Below are positions 9,830-18,318 of a DNA stretch of 64,000 nucleotides, one piece after another. The notes under the pieces are model-generated. The model did no database searches and was not told the origin of the DNA. It saw nothing but the letters and a program-made list of their open reading frames with translations. Numbering within the stretch: the stretch's first letter is position 1; the number at the start of each line of letters is the position of its first letter. Made by a program: the position numbers and the translations under genes. Source of the DNA: Catenibacterium mitsuokai (GTDB lineage Bacteria; Bacillota_I; Bacilli_A; Erysipelotrichales; Coprobacillaceae); contig NZ_CP102271.1 of assembly GCF_025148785.1 (NCBI RefSeq), positions 2,163,972 to 2,227,971 of the forward strand, written 5' to 3'.

Positions 9830-11848
9830 TCACCCTTTCTCGATGATTTTTCCTTTATCCATTATAACATAGTCATATCCCATGTTCATGATTTTTTTAT
9901 CATGTGAAATCACCATAAACAACTTTTCTTGATAAGTCTCAAACAAAGTTTGAATGATGATTTCTTTACGTTCAAAAGAAAGATGACTCAAGGCCTCATC
10001 AAGAATATAAATATCTCCATCACACAACAAGGCACGGGCAAGGGAAAGAATCTGTTGTTCTCCTAAGGATAAAGGAAGTCCCTGAGAAGTAATGGGTGAG
10101 TCTCCTAATTCAATTAATCTTTCTCCTGTTAAGGAAAGTAATACATGAAGTATACGTTCTTCATCCTCACAATTCAATACCTCTTTGATAGAACCAGGAA
10201 TAAATGATTCATGTTCCTGTACAAGAATGATATGTTTCTTTAAAGAATCCTGATTGATATCCTTTAAAGGCTTATTATTCAGGAGTACTTCACCACGATA
10301 GTGAGAATCATTGCCTTCGAGTAAATAAGCTAAAGTAGACTTACCAGATCCATTATCTCCAAACAAGAAGAAAGAATGATCTATTTCTAAATCAAGATGA
10401 TTTAAAACAGGCTCATGAAAACCATAAGCATAAGAAACATTATTCATATGAATAGCATGAATGGGTTCTTCTATAAGCAATTGACCTTGCGGTAATGGTG
10501 TGGTGAGTTCCTTATACTTTTCATAAAGTACTGTACTTTGGGAATATTCCACTAGAGTGGTACAAAGATGAATAAGAGGAATAAGAATCATATTATAAAC
10601 CATATAAAATAAAATCAATTCACCCATACGAATACTCTTTTGATGATAAAGAAATAACCCTACAAATAATATAAGTGCTTCTCCAAGTATTTGGATCATA
10701 TGCATACCAGTAGAGAGTGTCAGTGAGAATTCTTCTTGATCTTGCTTATGATTGGCTTCATTTTCATAATAGTGTTCATATCTTTTTAGCCATTGATGTT
10801 TTCCATAATATCTCTTTCCTATTTCCCTCTGGTCCAAATAATCAATCAATGCATGAGAAGACTCAATATGAGCCGCAATATAATCCTTATAGAGTTCTAA
10901 GAAATGCTTACTTTTAAAATAGATAAAGAGAGATAGAATCACTAATACAACAACAAGCACTAAAGATAACTGTCTAGAAATAAGTAATAAACCAAGTAGT
11001 TCTAATAGAATAGATACAAGATCTACATAGAAGATACTAAAATACGCAATACAGAACTGACTTAACTGGTATAAATCCATGATCTGTGGATGTAATGTTC
11101 CTGTATCTCCTTTCAAGTCTATTGCATGACTGATACTTGTATACACAAATTCCTTGTCAAAAGCACGAGTTAAAAGAATACTTTTCTTCTCTTTTGTCTT
11201 TTCTATACCAATCTTCACTAAACCAATAAGCAAGTAAGCACCTGAAACAATCATTAATATCACACTCGGTGTTTTGACCTTCATATAATCAATAAGTGAA
11301 GCATAAATAAGTGATAATACATAAGAGAATAATGTGATAAAGAATGTATAGCTACCTAATTTTCTAATATCCTTATGATAGAGCTTCTTGATTTCCTTCA
11401 AGAACTGTTTGAATGTCTTATTCTCATATTCAAAATAACGTCCAATATGAGTGATGGATACTACATTTTCTGTATAAATTGATGCCAATTCTTCTTGATC
11501 ATAGACCACAATACCATGTGCAGGATCACCAATAATATAAGTATCTTCCTTGATTTCATAGAGCACTACAAAATGTCCTATGCCCTCTTCTAATGTATGT
11601 AAGATACAGGGCAATGTAATATGTTCTTTAATATCTGATAAAGAAGCATGGTATGCTTTGGCTTCTATCGCATAGGCTTTAAATGTTTCTACTAACCCCT
11701 TAATGGTTGTACCCGTATGGTCCATTCGTGCTTTTCTTTTAATGTTGAGGGTGTCTTCTTCAATATCATAATATTTCAATATCATCTTGATACAATAGAC
11801 ACCACAGGATATTTCATCATCCTGAAGATATATAGGATATTTACGCAT
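9830..11848 (-). CDS. Peptidase C39-containing ABC exporter
   Basis: A 672-residue fusion resembling bacteriocin/double-glycine peptide exporters. The N-terminal C39 cysteine peptidase has Cys15 (DEISCGVYC), His near 92 (GHFVVLY) and Asp (GDPAHG). A multi-span membrane domain covers about residues 165-440. The ATPase domain has Walker A GDNGSGKS, signature LSLGEQQ and Walker B IYILDEAL. Such proteins cleave a leader peptide after GG and export the peptide. No precursor, immunity or accessory gene is visible nearby; it leads the ybeY-cdd-era-recO genes instead. The start is the ATG at 11848; its best ribosome-binding site (GGGAGG) lies in the 3' arm of the preceding terminator hairpin. Confidence 0.88.
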   Translation of the reverse strand: MRKYPIYLQDDEISCGVYCIKMILKYYDIEEDTLNIKRKARMDHTGTTIKGLVETFKAYAIEAKAYHASLSDIKEHITLPCILHTLEEGIGHFVVLYEIKEDTYIIGDPAHGIVVYDQEELASIYTENVVSITHIGRYFEYENKTFKQFLKEIKKLYHKDIRKLGSYTFFITLFSYVLSLIYASLIDYMKVKTPSVILMIVSGAYLLIGLVKIGIEKTKEKKSILLTRAFDKEFVYTSISHAIDLKGDTGTLHPQIMDLYQLSQFCIAYFSIFYVDLVSILLELLGLLLISRQLSLVLVVVLVILSLFIYFKSKHFLELYKDYIAAHIESSHALIDYLDQREIGKRYYGKHQWLKRYEHYYENEANHKQDQEEFSLTLSTGMHMIQILGEALILFVGLFLYHQKSIRMGELILFYMVYNMILIPLIHLCTTLVEYSQSTVLYEKYKELTTPLPQGQLLIEEPIHAIHMNNVSYAYGFHEPVLNHLDLEIDHSFFLFGDNGSGKSTLAYLLEGNDSHYRGEVLLNNKPLKDINQDSLKKHIILVQEHESFIPGSIKEVLNCEDEERILHVLLSLTGERLIELGDSPITSQGLPLSLGEQQILSLARALLCDGDIYILDEALSHLSFERKEIIIQTLFETYQEKLFMVISHDKKIMNMGYDYVIMDKGKIIEKG

Positions 11849-11850
11849 AT

Positions 11851-11889
11851 AAAAAACCTCCCACTTACTTATTCCTTTACAAGTGGGAG
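11851..11889 (-). terminator. Terminator/attenuator hairpin covering the exporter RBS
   Basis: The minus-strand stem CTCCCACTT / AAGTGGGAG (11858-11889, 14-base loop) is followed by six T and then ATATG, where ATG is the exporter start. It looks like the terminator of the lysine operon, but GGGAGG of the 3' arm is also the only ribosome-binding site for the next gene. Confidence 0.8.
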
Positions 11890-11902
11890 ATTTCTTAATA
11901 TT

Positions 11903-13078
11903 TTAAGCTAAAACTTTTCTAAGTTTAGTAATAAATTCATCAACATGTTCTTTTGTGATTACTAGAGGTGGTAATAAACGAATCACCTTTTCACCTGCAG
12001 TGACTACAATGACACCTTCATCAAGTAATGCCTGGACATATTTCTTAGCTGGGACATTTAATACAATTCCCTGCATTAATCCTAAACCTCTATGACCTAC
12101 AACACAGTCATAATCCTCAACAACTTTATCTAACTCTTCTAGAAGATATTCAGATACTTCTCTACAGTTTTCTACAATTGAATCTTTCTTTAAGATATCA
12201 AATACAGTAGAAACAGCAGCAGTCACAAATGGATTACCTCCATAAGTACTTCCATGGTCGCCTGGTTCCATTGCCTCTGCAAACTTTTCATTAGCCACAA
12301 AAGCACCTACGGGCACACCACAGCCAATACCTTTCGCAAGACAGACAATATCAGGTAAGATATCATACTGGAAATAAGTCATGATAGTTCCTGTTCTTCC
12401 CATACCGCACTGTACTTCATCAAGAATAAGACAAATATCTTTTTCATCACAGATTTGTCTTAATCCCTGTAAGAATTCTTTTGTGCAAGGATTGACACCA
12501 CCTTCACCTTGTACTGGTTCTACAATAATAGCTCCTGTACGATCAGTAAGTAAGGCTTTAACGCTTTCTAAGTCATTTAAAGTGGCATATTTTACACCTT
12601 CCATTAATGGACCAAATGCCTGCTGATAATGGGCATTACCAGTCAACTTAACAGAACCTGTTGTACGTCCATGGAATGACTGATGGAATGCGATGACTTC
12701 ACTATCAGCCTTATGATGTTTTAAGAAGTAGTATTTACGTGCAAGCTTTAATGCCCCTTCAGTTGCTTCTGCACCTGAGTTACAGAAGAATACCTTTGAA
12801 AGACGAGTTGCCTCCACTACTTTCTTAGCTGCTTCAATGGCAGGGACAGTATAGAAATAGTTAGAAACATGAGTTAATGTCTTTAACTGCTTCTCTACTG
12901 CTTCTACATAAGCAGGATAACCATAGCCAAGTGAATTGACACCAATACCACTATAGAAATCTAAGTATTTATTACCTTCTGTATCATAGAGATATACTCC
13001 CTCTCCATGATCTAAAACAGTATCATATCTGCCATACGCATGAAGAAAATACTGTTCTCCTTCTTCATAATACCCCAT
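11903..13078 (-). CDS. Class III aminotransferase, probable N-acetyl-LL-diaminopimelate aminotransferase
   Basis: This PLP enzyme (391 residues) has the ArgD/acetylornithine aminotransferase signature: FCNSGAEATEGALKLARK, SFHGRTTG, ILDEVQCGMGRTG and the PLP lysine in CLAKGIGCG. ArgD-family enzymes also act on N-succinyl- or N-acetyl-LL-2-amino-6-oxopimelate. The operon partners dapH and dapL imply that it makes N-acetyl-LL-2,6-diaminopimelate, the role of PatA in Bacillus, although PatA is a class I fold. A role in arginine synthesis cannot be excluded, but no arg genes are present. It overlaps dapL by one base and ends in a terminator. Confidence 0.82.
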   Translation of the reverse strand: MGYYEEGEQYFLHAYGRYDTVLDHGEGVYLYDTEGNKYLDFYSGIGVNSLGYGYPAYVEAVEKQLKTLTHVSNYFYTVPAIEAAKKVVEATRLSKVFFCNSGAEATEGALKLARKYYFLKHHKADSEVIAFHQSFHGRTTGSVKLTGNAHYQQAFGPLMEGVKYATLNDLESVKALLTDRTGAIIVEPVQGEGGVNPCTKEFLQGLRQICDEKDICLILDEVQCGMGRTGTIMTYFQYDILPDIVCLAKGIGCGVPVGAFVANEKFAEAMEPGDHGSTYGGNPFVTAAVSTVFDILKKDSIVENCREVSEYLLEELDKVVEDYDCVVGHRGLGLMQGIVLNVPAKKYVQALLDEGVIVVTAGEKVIRLLPPLVITKEHVDEFITKLRKVLA

Positions 13079-14193
13079 TAGTTCTCCTCCTGATAATTCA
13101 AAACGATTTTCATATACATATCCACAACAGACTGTAATACAGATTCATTAAAATTGAATGTACCTGTATGAAGTCCGCTTTGGAATTCCTTTGTTTTAGT
13201 ACCGACAAAGATAAATAGACCTTTTACCTCTTTCTGATAGAAAGAGAAATCCTCAGCAAGCATGAGTGGTTCATCAAGTTCTTTTAATGAAGTGATTGAT
13301 GAGACATAGTTAAATAGCTTTTTATCATTGATGACAGCTGGATAAAATGGTGGACAGCTCCACTCAATTTGACATCCATAGGCTTCTTCAAAGCCTTTAT
13401 TAATACGTCCTATAGAATCTGTGAGATGGGCAAACATTTCATCACTATAACAACGTACTGTGCCATGGAATTCTGTTTCCTTGGCCACACTATTACGTGC
13501 TGTACCACCATGAATTTCTCCAATATTCATAATAGCTGGATGGAATGGCGTCTTCATTCTTGTCAAAATATGCTGGTATTCATTTATTAAAGAACAAGCA
13601 ATAAGTAAAGAGTCTACACCTTCATGAGGTAGTCCTGCATGAGCTCCTCTTCCTATTACTTTTACATCTAATTCACCACATTCAGCCATTAAACCACCTG
13701 GTTTAGAAGCAATCACACCTTCATCTAACAAAGGCATGAGGTGAATACCAAAAATAGATTCTACGTTAAACTGTTTTAATAAACCTTTTTCACAGACAAT
13801 ACGTGCCCCTCCAGGAGATTCTTCAGCTGGCTGGAAGATTAAAAGAATATCATAAAGAATAGGTTCTTTATTCTCTTTTAAAGCCTTCGCAAAGCCTAGA
13901 AGTGCAGTCATATGGCCATCATGTCCACAGGCATGCATGATTCCTTTATGGGTAGAAGCAAAGTCTACACCTGTTTCTTCATTGACAGGTAAGCCATCAA
14001 TATCTGTTCTAAAAGCCACTGATTTACCATAGCCATGATCAATAAAGACATAGAGTCCTGTTTCTAATAATGGCTGTGGCTGATACCCCATCTTTTCCAG
14101 TTCGGCTTTTAGATAAGCTGTTGTTTGTGTCTCTTTTAATCCTAGCTCAGGAATCTGATGTAGATCCCTGCGCCATCTCTTTAAATCATCCAT
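13078..14193 (-). CDS. dapL: N-acetyldiaminopimelate deacetylase (M20 family)
   Basis: An M20D amidohydrolase of 371 residues. Metal-site motifs are HQIPELGLKE near the N-terminus, MHACGHDGH, QPAEESPGGA and the C-terminal HTGTFNFNE. Within the acetylase branch of lysine synthesis it removes the acetyl group from N-acetyl-LL-DAP to give LL-DAP. Family members also act as hippurate or IAA-amino-acid hydrolases, so the assignment rests on the dapH neighbour, three bases upstream, and the aminotransferase downstream. Confidence 0.85.
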   Translation of the reverse strand: MDDLKRWRRDLHQIPELGLKETQTTAYLKAELEKMGYQPQPLLETGLYVFIDHGYGKSVAFRTDIDGLPVNEETGVDFASTHKGIMHACGHDGHMTALLGFAKALKENKEPILYDILLIFQPAEESPGGARIVCEKGLLKQFNVESIFGIHLMPLLDEGVIASKPGGLMAECGELDVKVIGRGAHAGLPHEGVDSLLIACSLINEYQHILTRMKTPFHPAIMNIGEIHGGTARNSVAKETEFHGTVRCYSDEMFAHLTDSIGRINKGFEEAYGCQIEWSCPPFYPAVINDKKLFNYVSSITSLKELDEPLMLAEDFSFYQKEVKGLFIFVGTKTKEFQSGLHTGTFNFNESVLQSVVDMYMKIVLNYQEEN

Positions 14194-14195
14194 GA

Positions 14196-14900
14196 TTAGA
14201 TCTTTCTTAAATCATCCATTAACTGAGTCTTATCTTTTGTCTGGTCGTCTTTTTCTTCTTTCACAATACGAGCTGGGTTACCCACAACAACGGCACCTGC
14301 TGGTACATCCTTAGTAACGATAGAACCTGCACCTACGACAGCACCCTTACCAATTCTTACACCTTCAATAACAACCGCATTGGCACCAATCAATACATCA
14401 TCTTCTAAGACAACTGGGTTTGCTGAAGGGGGTTCAATAACACCTGCGAGCACTGCACCTGCACCAACGTGACAATGTTTACCAACTTCAGCACGTCCTC
14501 CAAGTACTGCACCCATATCAATCATAGAACCTTCACCAATCTTAGCACCAATGTTGATGACTGCACCCATCATGATAACTGCATTATCTCCGATAGTGAC
14601 ATGTTCACGGATAAAGCAGCCTGGTTCAATACGCGCATTGATATTTGTCATATCAATCATAGGAATCGCACTATTACGACGATCCTGTTCCATATAAGTT
14701 TCTGTAATCTTATCTTTGTTTTCTTCTAAATAAGCACGGATTGCATCTAAATCTCCAATACAGATTTTTGAATCTTCTGTACCAAACATCTTGAATCCTT
14801 CAGCCTTAGGTAAATCATGACCATTGATATATACCTTGACTGGTGTTTGTTTTTTCGCATTTCCAATATACTGGATAATTTCTTCTGCAGTTTTAAGCAT
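14196..14900 (-). CDS. dapH: Tetrahydrodipicolinate N-acetyltransferase
   Basis: This 234-residue left-handed beta-helix protein is of the DapH (acetylase) type. A short N-terminal DapH domain ([20 protein letters not shown]) is followed by hexapeptide repeats from about residue 95 to 205 ([20 protein letters not shown] and onward). It acetylates tetrahydrodipicolinate with acetyl-CoA in the acetyl branch of lysine/DAP synthesis. It overlaps dapF by eight bases, indicating coupling. Confidence 0.93.
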   Translation of the reverse strand: MLKTAEEIIQYIGNAKKQTPVKVYINGHDLPKAEGFKMFGTEDSKICIGDLDAIRAYLEENKDKITETYMEQDRRNSAIPMIDMTNINARIEPGCFIREHVTIGDNAVIMMGAVINIGAKIGEGSMIDMGAVLGGRAEVGKHCHVGAGAVLAGVIEPPSANPVVLEDDVLIGANAVVIEGVRIGKGAVVGAGSIVTKDVPAGAVVVGNPARIVKEEKDDQTKDKTQLMDDLRKI

Positions 14901-15732
14901 AGTCTTCCTCCTTTAATGTACCTTCAAAAGTAGTCCTTGCAGGACCTGTCATAAATATCTTCTTATCACGGAGTTCAATCTGTAAATGACCCCCTAATAA
15001 TTCTACATCCACTTTCTCATCACACTTGTTGTTGAGATAACTTGCATACATCACAGCACATGCACCTGTACCACAAGCCATTGTTTCACCACTGCCTCTT
15101 TCCCATACACGCATCTTTAGATGTTCTCTATCAACAACCTTTACAAATTCTGTATTCACTGATTCAGGGAATAAAGAAGCATGCTCAAACTTAGGACCAA
15201 TTGCTTCGATATCAAAATCAAGTGTATCTACATACTGGATGACATGCGGATTACCCATAGAAACAGCTGTACAATAATATGTATTACCATCTATTTCAAT
15301 AGGTGCATTCACCATCTCTACTTTAGAATAATTCACCGGAATATCAGAACATAGAGTAATTGGTTCACCCATATCTACACAGACACTTGTTACCTTTCCA
15401 TCTTCTACATTCAATTCACAGGTTCTTATTCCTGCAAGTGTTTCAATCTTCAATGTTGTCTTATCAGTTAAGCCTTGATCATACACAAATTTAGAAAAGC
15501 AGCGGATTCCATTTCCACACATCTTTCCTTCACTTCCATCAAGGTTGAACATACGCATTCTGAAATCACATGTTTCACTTGGTAAGATGATAATGACACC
15601 ATCACTGCCAATACCTATATGACGATTAGATACCTTCTTGATAAATGTTTCATCTGTTGGAACATCCTGATTGATTCCATCAAAGTAAACATAGTCATTC
15701 CCGATACCTTCCATTTTCAAGAATTTCAACAT
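14893..15732 (-). CDS. dapF: Diaminopimelate epimerase
   Basis: DapF converts LL-DAP to meso-DAP without a cofactor, using two cysteines: one in MCGNGIRCF and one in ACGTGACAV, both present. It is 279 residues long and begins [19 protein letters not shown], standard for the family. The ribosome-binding site AAAGGTG precedes the ATG. An IS200/IS605 end lies only about 45 bases upstream, so this operon's original promoter or upstream genes may have been displaced. Confidence 0.95.
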   Translation of the reverse strand: MLKFLKMEGIGNDYVYFDGINQDVPTDETFIKKVSNRHIGIGSDGVIIILPSETCDFRMRMFNLDGSEGKMCGNGIRCFSKFVYDQGLTDKTTLKIETLAGIRTCELNVEDGKVTSVCVDMGEPITLCSDIPVNYSKVEMVNAPIEIDGNTYYCTAVSMGNPHVIQYVDTLDFDIEAIGPKFEHASLFPESVNTEFVKVVDREHLKMRVWERGSGETMACGTGACAVMYASYLNNKCDEKVDVELLGGHLQIELRDKKIFMTGPARTTFEGTLKEEDYA

Positions 15733-15777
15733 TTTCTTTTACACCTTTCTTGTTCATACTCTGAACTTATTGACAGT

Positions 15778-15976
15778 CTGACTACTCCCACGGGCAAGCC
15801 CGTAGGGTTCTTACTGTCAAGTTTAGCTTGTAATCGTACATCATTTTCAGGCTTTGGAATACAAGTGTAAATCTATTTAAGTAAGAACTTTTATTACCAA
15901 GCAGTCCAACGACCACATTAGCGGTAAATTTCTATCTTGCGATACGGAAGTGTAATCAATCTCCCTGTTGCTTATT
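15778..15976 (-). ncRNA. Probable omega RNA (TnpB guide RNA scaffold), copy 1
   Basis: About 200 bases between the tnpB stop and the element's right end are non-coding yet strongly conserved with 54978-55174, including long identical blocks and the terminal hairpin. In IS605 elements this is where the omega/reRNA scaffold lies, with the guide formed by flanking DNA just past the end. Here the guide would begin ACTGTCAATAAGTTC, the dapF upstream region. Position-based inference; no transcript data. Confidence 0.6.
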
Positions 15977-17590
15977 TTATGCTATTTTGATTCCACTATT
16001 CAATACTTTGATTCTATTAATTTTAATTCTTTTAATTAAAGCTTCTTCTTTGCTGTAACACTCTTCAAATTCTGAAATACATCTGTCTCTATCTATATTC
16101 TTAGTCCTGTAATCATAGCAGTACAACAGAAATGATGAATACCAGTCTCTTTGTACTAGAGTTCCATCTGATAGATGATACATCCTGTCAGATAATTTTT
16201 TCTTTATGTATTCATCTGCTGTATGGTCATATTGTGATGCTCTATAATCATTAGGCACTTCTATATATGTACCACCTGTGATCTTGAATTTTTCTTCTAC
16301 AGCAGTCTGAAAACCAGAAGGACATCTATTCTTAATAGACTTGCCAAAACGTTTTTTCTTATTAAACCTGTCCTTGCTATTGACAGTAGTTTCCTTGGCT
16401 CTTTTCATAAGCTTACCTGCATTTTTAGCTTCTGTTATAAATACATCACCAAGACTCCTTAAATAATTAGCGTCTTCGTTTATAGCAAGCTGTCTATTTA
16501 TCGCATTAATACGGCATAATTCAGAATGTTTTTCTTTTAACTTCTTATAATGATTAGAATATTTCCAAGTCTTGCGACCTTTTTTAATTGTACCATCTTC
16601 ATTATAATTCTGCGGATTAGTTGCTCGTCTTGACCTGTCCATAGCACGATAAAGCAGACGTTCTTTTCTCTCAGAAGTCTGAATACTGTTGCCTCGCTCC
16701 GAAAGATTTTTAAGTACTACTTCCGTATTGGAAGTATAGGCAACTGTCTGTATTCCTATATCAGCACCGATCATTCCTCTGCCATATTTATGTCTTGGAT
16801 TGCCGAATCTGTCATATTTAGGTTTTGCCTTACCTTCGATGGTTATATGTAAATATACTCTGTATTTACCACGAATTATTTTTGGTACAAGAGTAGCATA
16901 GCAGGGTCTGTATGTATCAATACAGTACGCTTCATCCATGAGTGTCTGCACAGCCTTATTATTCATGATTTCAGGTTCAGCAAGATAATCCAATACTGCA
17001 TTCACTTCATCTGTCTGAAATCTATCATTAATCTTAATTCCAAATACAGTTCTGCCAAGCTTGAACTGTAACTTATTATCCTTAACGAAGATAGGGATAT
17101 CACGATTCATCTGTTTTGCCCTTATGCAAGGCAGGTCTCCATATTTAGAGAAATGTAAGATATTACCATTACCATATAAACATTTTTCCATGCCATGCCA
17201 AACATCTTCAGCTTTAGTAAGGGCAAAGACCGCATCTACATTATACTTCTTGCCAATAAATATCATTGATTTTCTGCAAAAATCCCAGGTAACATCATAC
17301 TGCTTTTGCATTTCATTAAGCTGTCCAGCAAGATACTTACGTTTTTTCTTGTCTTCTGTAGAACCATATAATTTTAGTAGTTTACGATATCTCTTGGTAC
17401 GCATAAGCTGATCAAAATTCTTTCTCATAAGACCTACAAGTTCGTTAGCTGCTTTTCTGATCTTATCCGAAAGCTTTACAACTTTTTGTATATCAGAAAA
17501 AGACATATCAGTTTCAGCAGCTAGAATATGCCTATCAGAAAGCTTATGAAATTGTTTTAGAGTCTTTTTGTATTCTTCGTCACTAATCAT
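15977..17590 (-). CDS. tnpB: TnpB-like RNA-guided nuclease without zinc finger (IS605), copy 1
   Basis: A 537-residue protein. The RuvC-like residues are Asp277 (GADIGIQ), Glu387 (FITEAKN) and Asp482 (QRDWYSS), so the catalytic triad appears intact. The usual C-terminal four-cysteine zinc finger between RuvC II and III is absent: where CxxCG would be expected the protein reads ASQYDHTADEY followed by KKKLSDRMYHL. The length is also above the usual 350-450 residues. TnpB proteins are guided by omega RNA to cut at the donor joint, aiding transposon retention. The ATG overlaps the tnpA stop by eight bases. A second intact copy lies at 55175-56788. Confidence 0.85.
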   Translation of the reverse strand: MISDEEYKKTLKQFHKLSDRHILAAETDMSFSDIQKVVKLSDKIRKAANELVGLMRKNFDQLMRTKRYRKLLKLYGSTEDKKKRKYLAGQLNEMQKQYDVTWDFCRKSMIFIGKKYNVDAVFALTKAEDVWHGMEKCLYGNGNILHFSKYGDLPCIRAKQMNRDIPIFVKDNKLQFKLGRTVFGIKINDRFQTDEVNAVLDYLAEPEIMNNKAVQTLMDEAYCIDTYRPCYATLVPKIIRGKYRVYLHITIEGKAKPKYDRFGNPRHKYGRGMIGADIGIQTVAYTSNTEVVLKNLSERGNSIQTSERKERLLYRAMDRSRRATNPQNYNEDGTIKKGRKTWKYSNHYKKLKEKHSELCRINAINRQLAINEDANYLRSLGDVFITEAKNAGKLMKRAKETTVNSKDRFNKKKRFGKSIKNRCPSGFQTAVEEKFKITGGTYIEVPNDYRASQYDHTADEYIKKKLSDRMYHLSDGTLVQRDWYSSFLLYCYDYRTKNIDRDRCISEFEECYSKEEALIKRIKINRIKVLNSGIKIA

Positions 17591-17993
17591 CTTTTAGTTC
17601 CTCTATATACTTAACTACTGTAGCTTCGCTTATGCGTTCTACAGTTGAGACAAAATACCCTCCTGACCATAAAGCTCCATATCTTGCATAGAACTTTTTT
17701 AGCTGCGGGTACGCTTTAAATAATTCGATAGCACTGATACTTTTAAGAGTTCTAGCCACATCGCAAGGAGCAACAGTCTGTGGCACATCTATGAAAATAT
17801 GTATATGATCTGGCATCACTTCGAGTGCTTTTATATGATAATTATAATCATTACAAATTTTCTGTAATGTCTGTTTTAAAGTATTTTCAACATTACCTTT
17901 TAAAACCGAAAATCTGAATTTAGGACACCATATGATATGATATTGTATTAGATATTTACAATGTGAAGCACTATGATATTTTTTTTCACTCAT
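17583..17993 (-). CDS. tnpA: IS200/IS605 Y1 transposase TnpA
   Basis: A 136-residue HUH transposase: HUH motif HIHIF (His63, His65) and the likely nucleophile Tyr129 in VVKYIEELKDD. Such enzymes excise and insert single-stranded DNA using subterminal hairpins. The usual YxxxQ helix (typically YIENQ) reads YIEEL, so the metal-assisting glutamine seems missing and the C-terminus is short. The start ATG (17993) overlaps the stop of the upstream small gene by eight bases, and its end overlaps tnpB. Confidence 0.88.
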   Translation of the reverse strand: MSEKKYHSASHCKYLIQYHIIWCPKFRFSVLKGNVENTLKQTLQKICNDYNYHIKALEVMPDHIHIFIDVPQTVAPCDVARTLKSISAIELFKAYPQLKKFYARYGALWSGGYFVSTVERISEATVVKYIEELKDD

Positions 17994-18168
17994 CACCCTG
18001 CTCTCCAAGCTGATATTTTTCCTGAATGCCTCTACGCATAAGATCAAGAAATGTAATAGTCTTGCCTTCCTTAACAGAATAGATACGCGCAAGGTTTTCA
18101 AGTTCTATTTTCCACTCCATAGGAATAGATATGTTTATTTGAACATTATTTGATTTTGGTCTTCCCAT
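17986..18168 (-). CDS. Small predicted ribbon-helix-helix-like protein coupled to tnpA
   Basis: A 60-residue protein beginning MGRPKSNNVQINISIP, with a strand-like NVQINISI followed by two predicted helices (EWKIELENLARIYSV and TFLDLMRRGIQEKY). This layout resembles Arc/MetJ/CopG ribbon-helix-helix DNA-binding proteins. It is the first gene of the IS cassette, and its stop overlaps the tnpA start in ATGAGTGA, a strong coupling signal. It may regulate or assist the transposase; this is inference from shape and position. A decayed version is visible in copy 2. Confidence 0.6.
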   Translation of the reverse strand: MGRPKSNNVQINISIPMEWKIELENLARIYSVKEGKTITFLDLMRRGIQEKYQLGEQGDE

Positions 18169-18253
18169 TGATTAAAAAGTTCTTTCTGTTTTTATACATA
18201 CATTATATATCGACTCTATACAAAACTTAAGTAAAAATTATGTGGCTTTCAAC

Positions 18254-18271
18254 CCATAGGCAAGCCTATGG
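18254..18271. repeat. Left-end hairpin of IS605 copy 1
   Basis: Perfect eight-base-pair inverted repeat CCATAGGC / GCCTATGG with an AA loop, mirroring the AA-loop hairpin at the right end. It is probably the TnpA recognition hairpin. Confidence 0.7.
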
Positions 18272-18318
18272 TTTTTTCGCCACTAATCTATAACATAAAA
18301 TTATCACTGTGACACTAA

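Larger units (their letters stand above)
15778..18285 (-). mobile_element. IS200/IS605-family element, copy 1 (apparently complete)
   Basis: The element carries a small predicted DNA-binding gene, a Y1 tnpA and tnpB in one overlapping cassette. A right-end hairpin lies at 15787-15807 (CCCACGGGC, loop AA, GCCCGTAGGG) and a left-end hairpin at 18254-18271 (CCATAGGC, loop AA, GCCTATGG). The right boundary is set by comparison with copy 2: identity begins at CTGACTACTCCC (15778). The left boundary is uncertain by about 20 bases because copy 2 lacks its left end. No target duplication is expected for this family. Confidence 0.8.
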
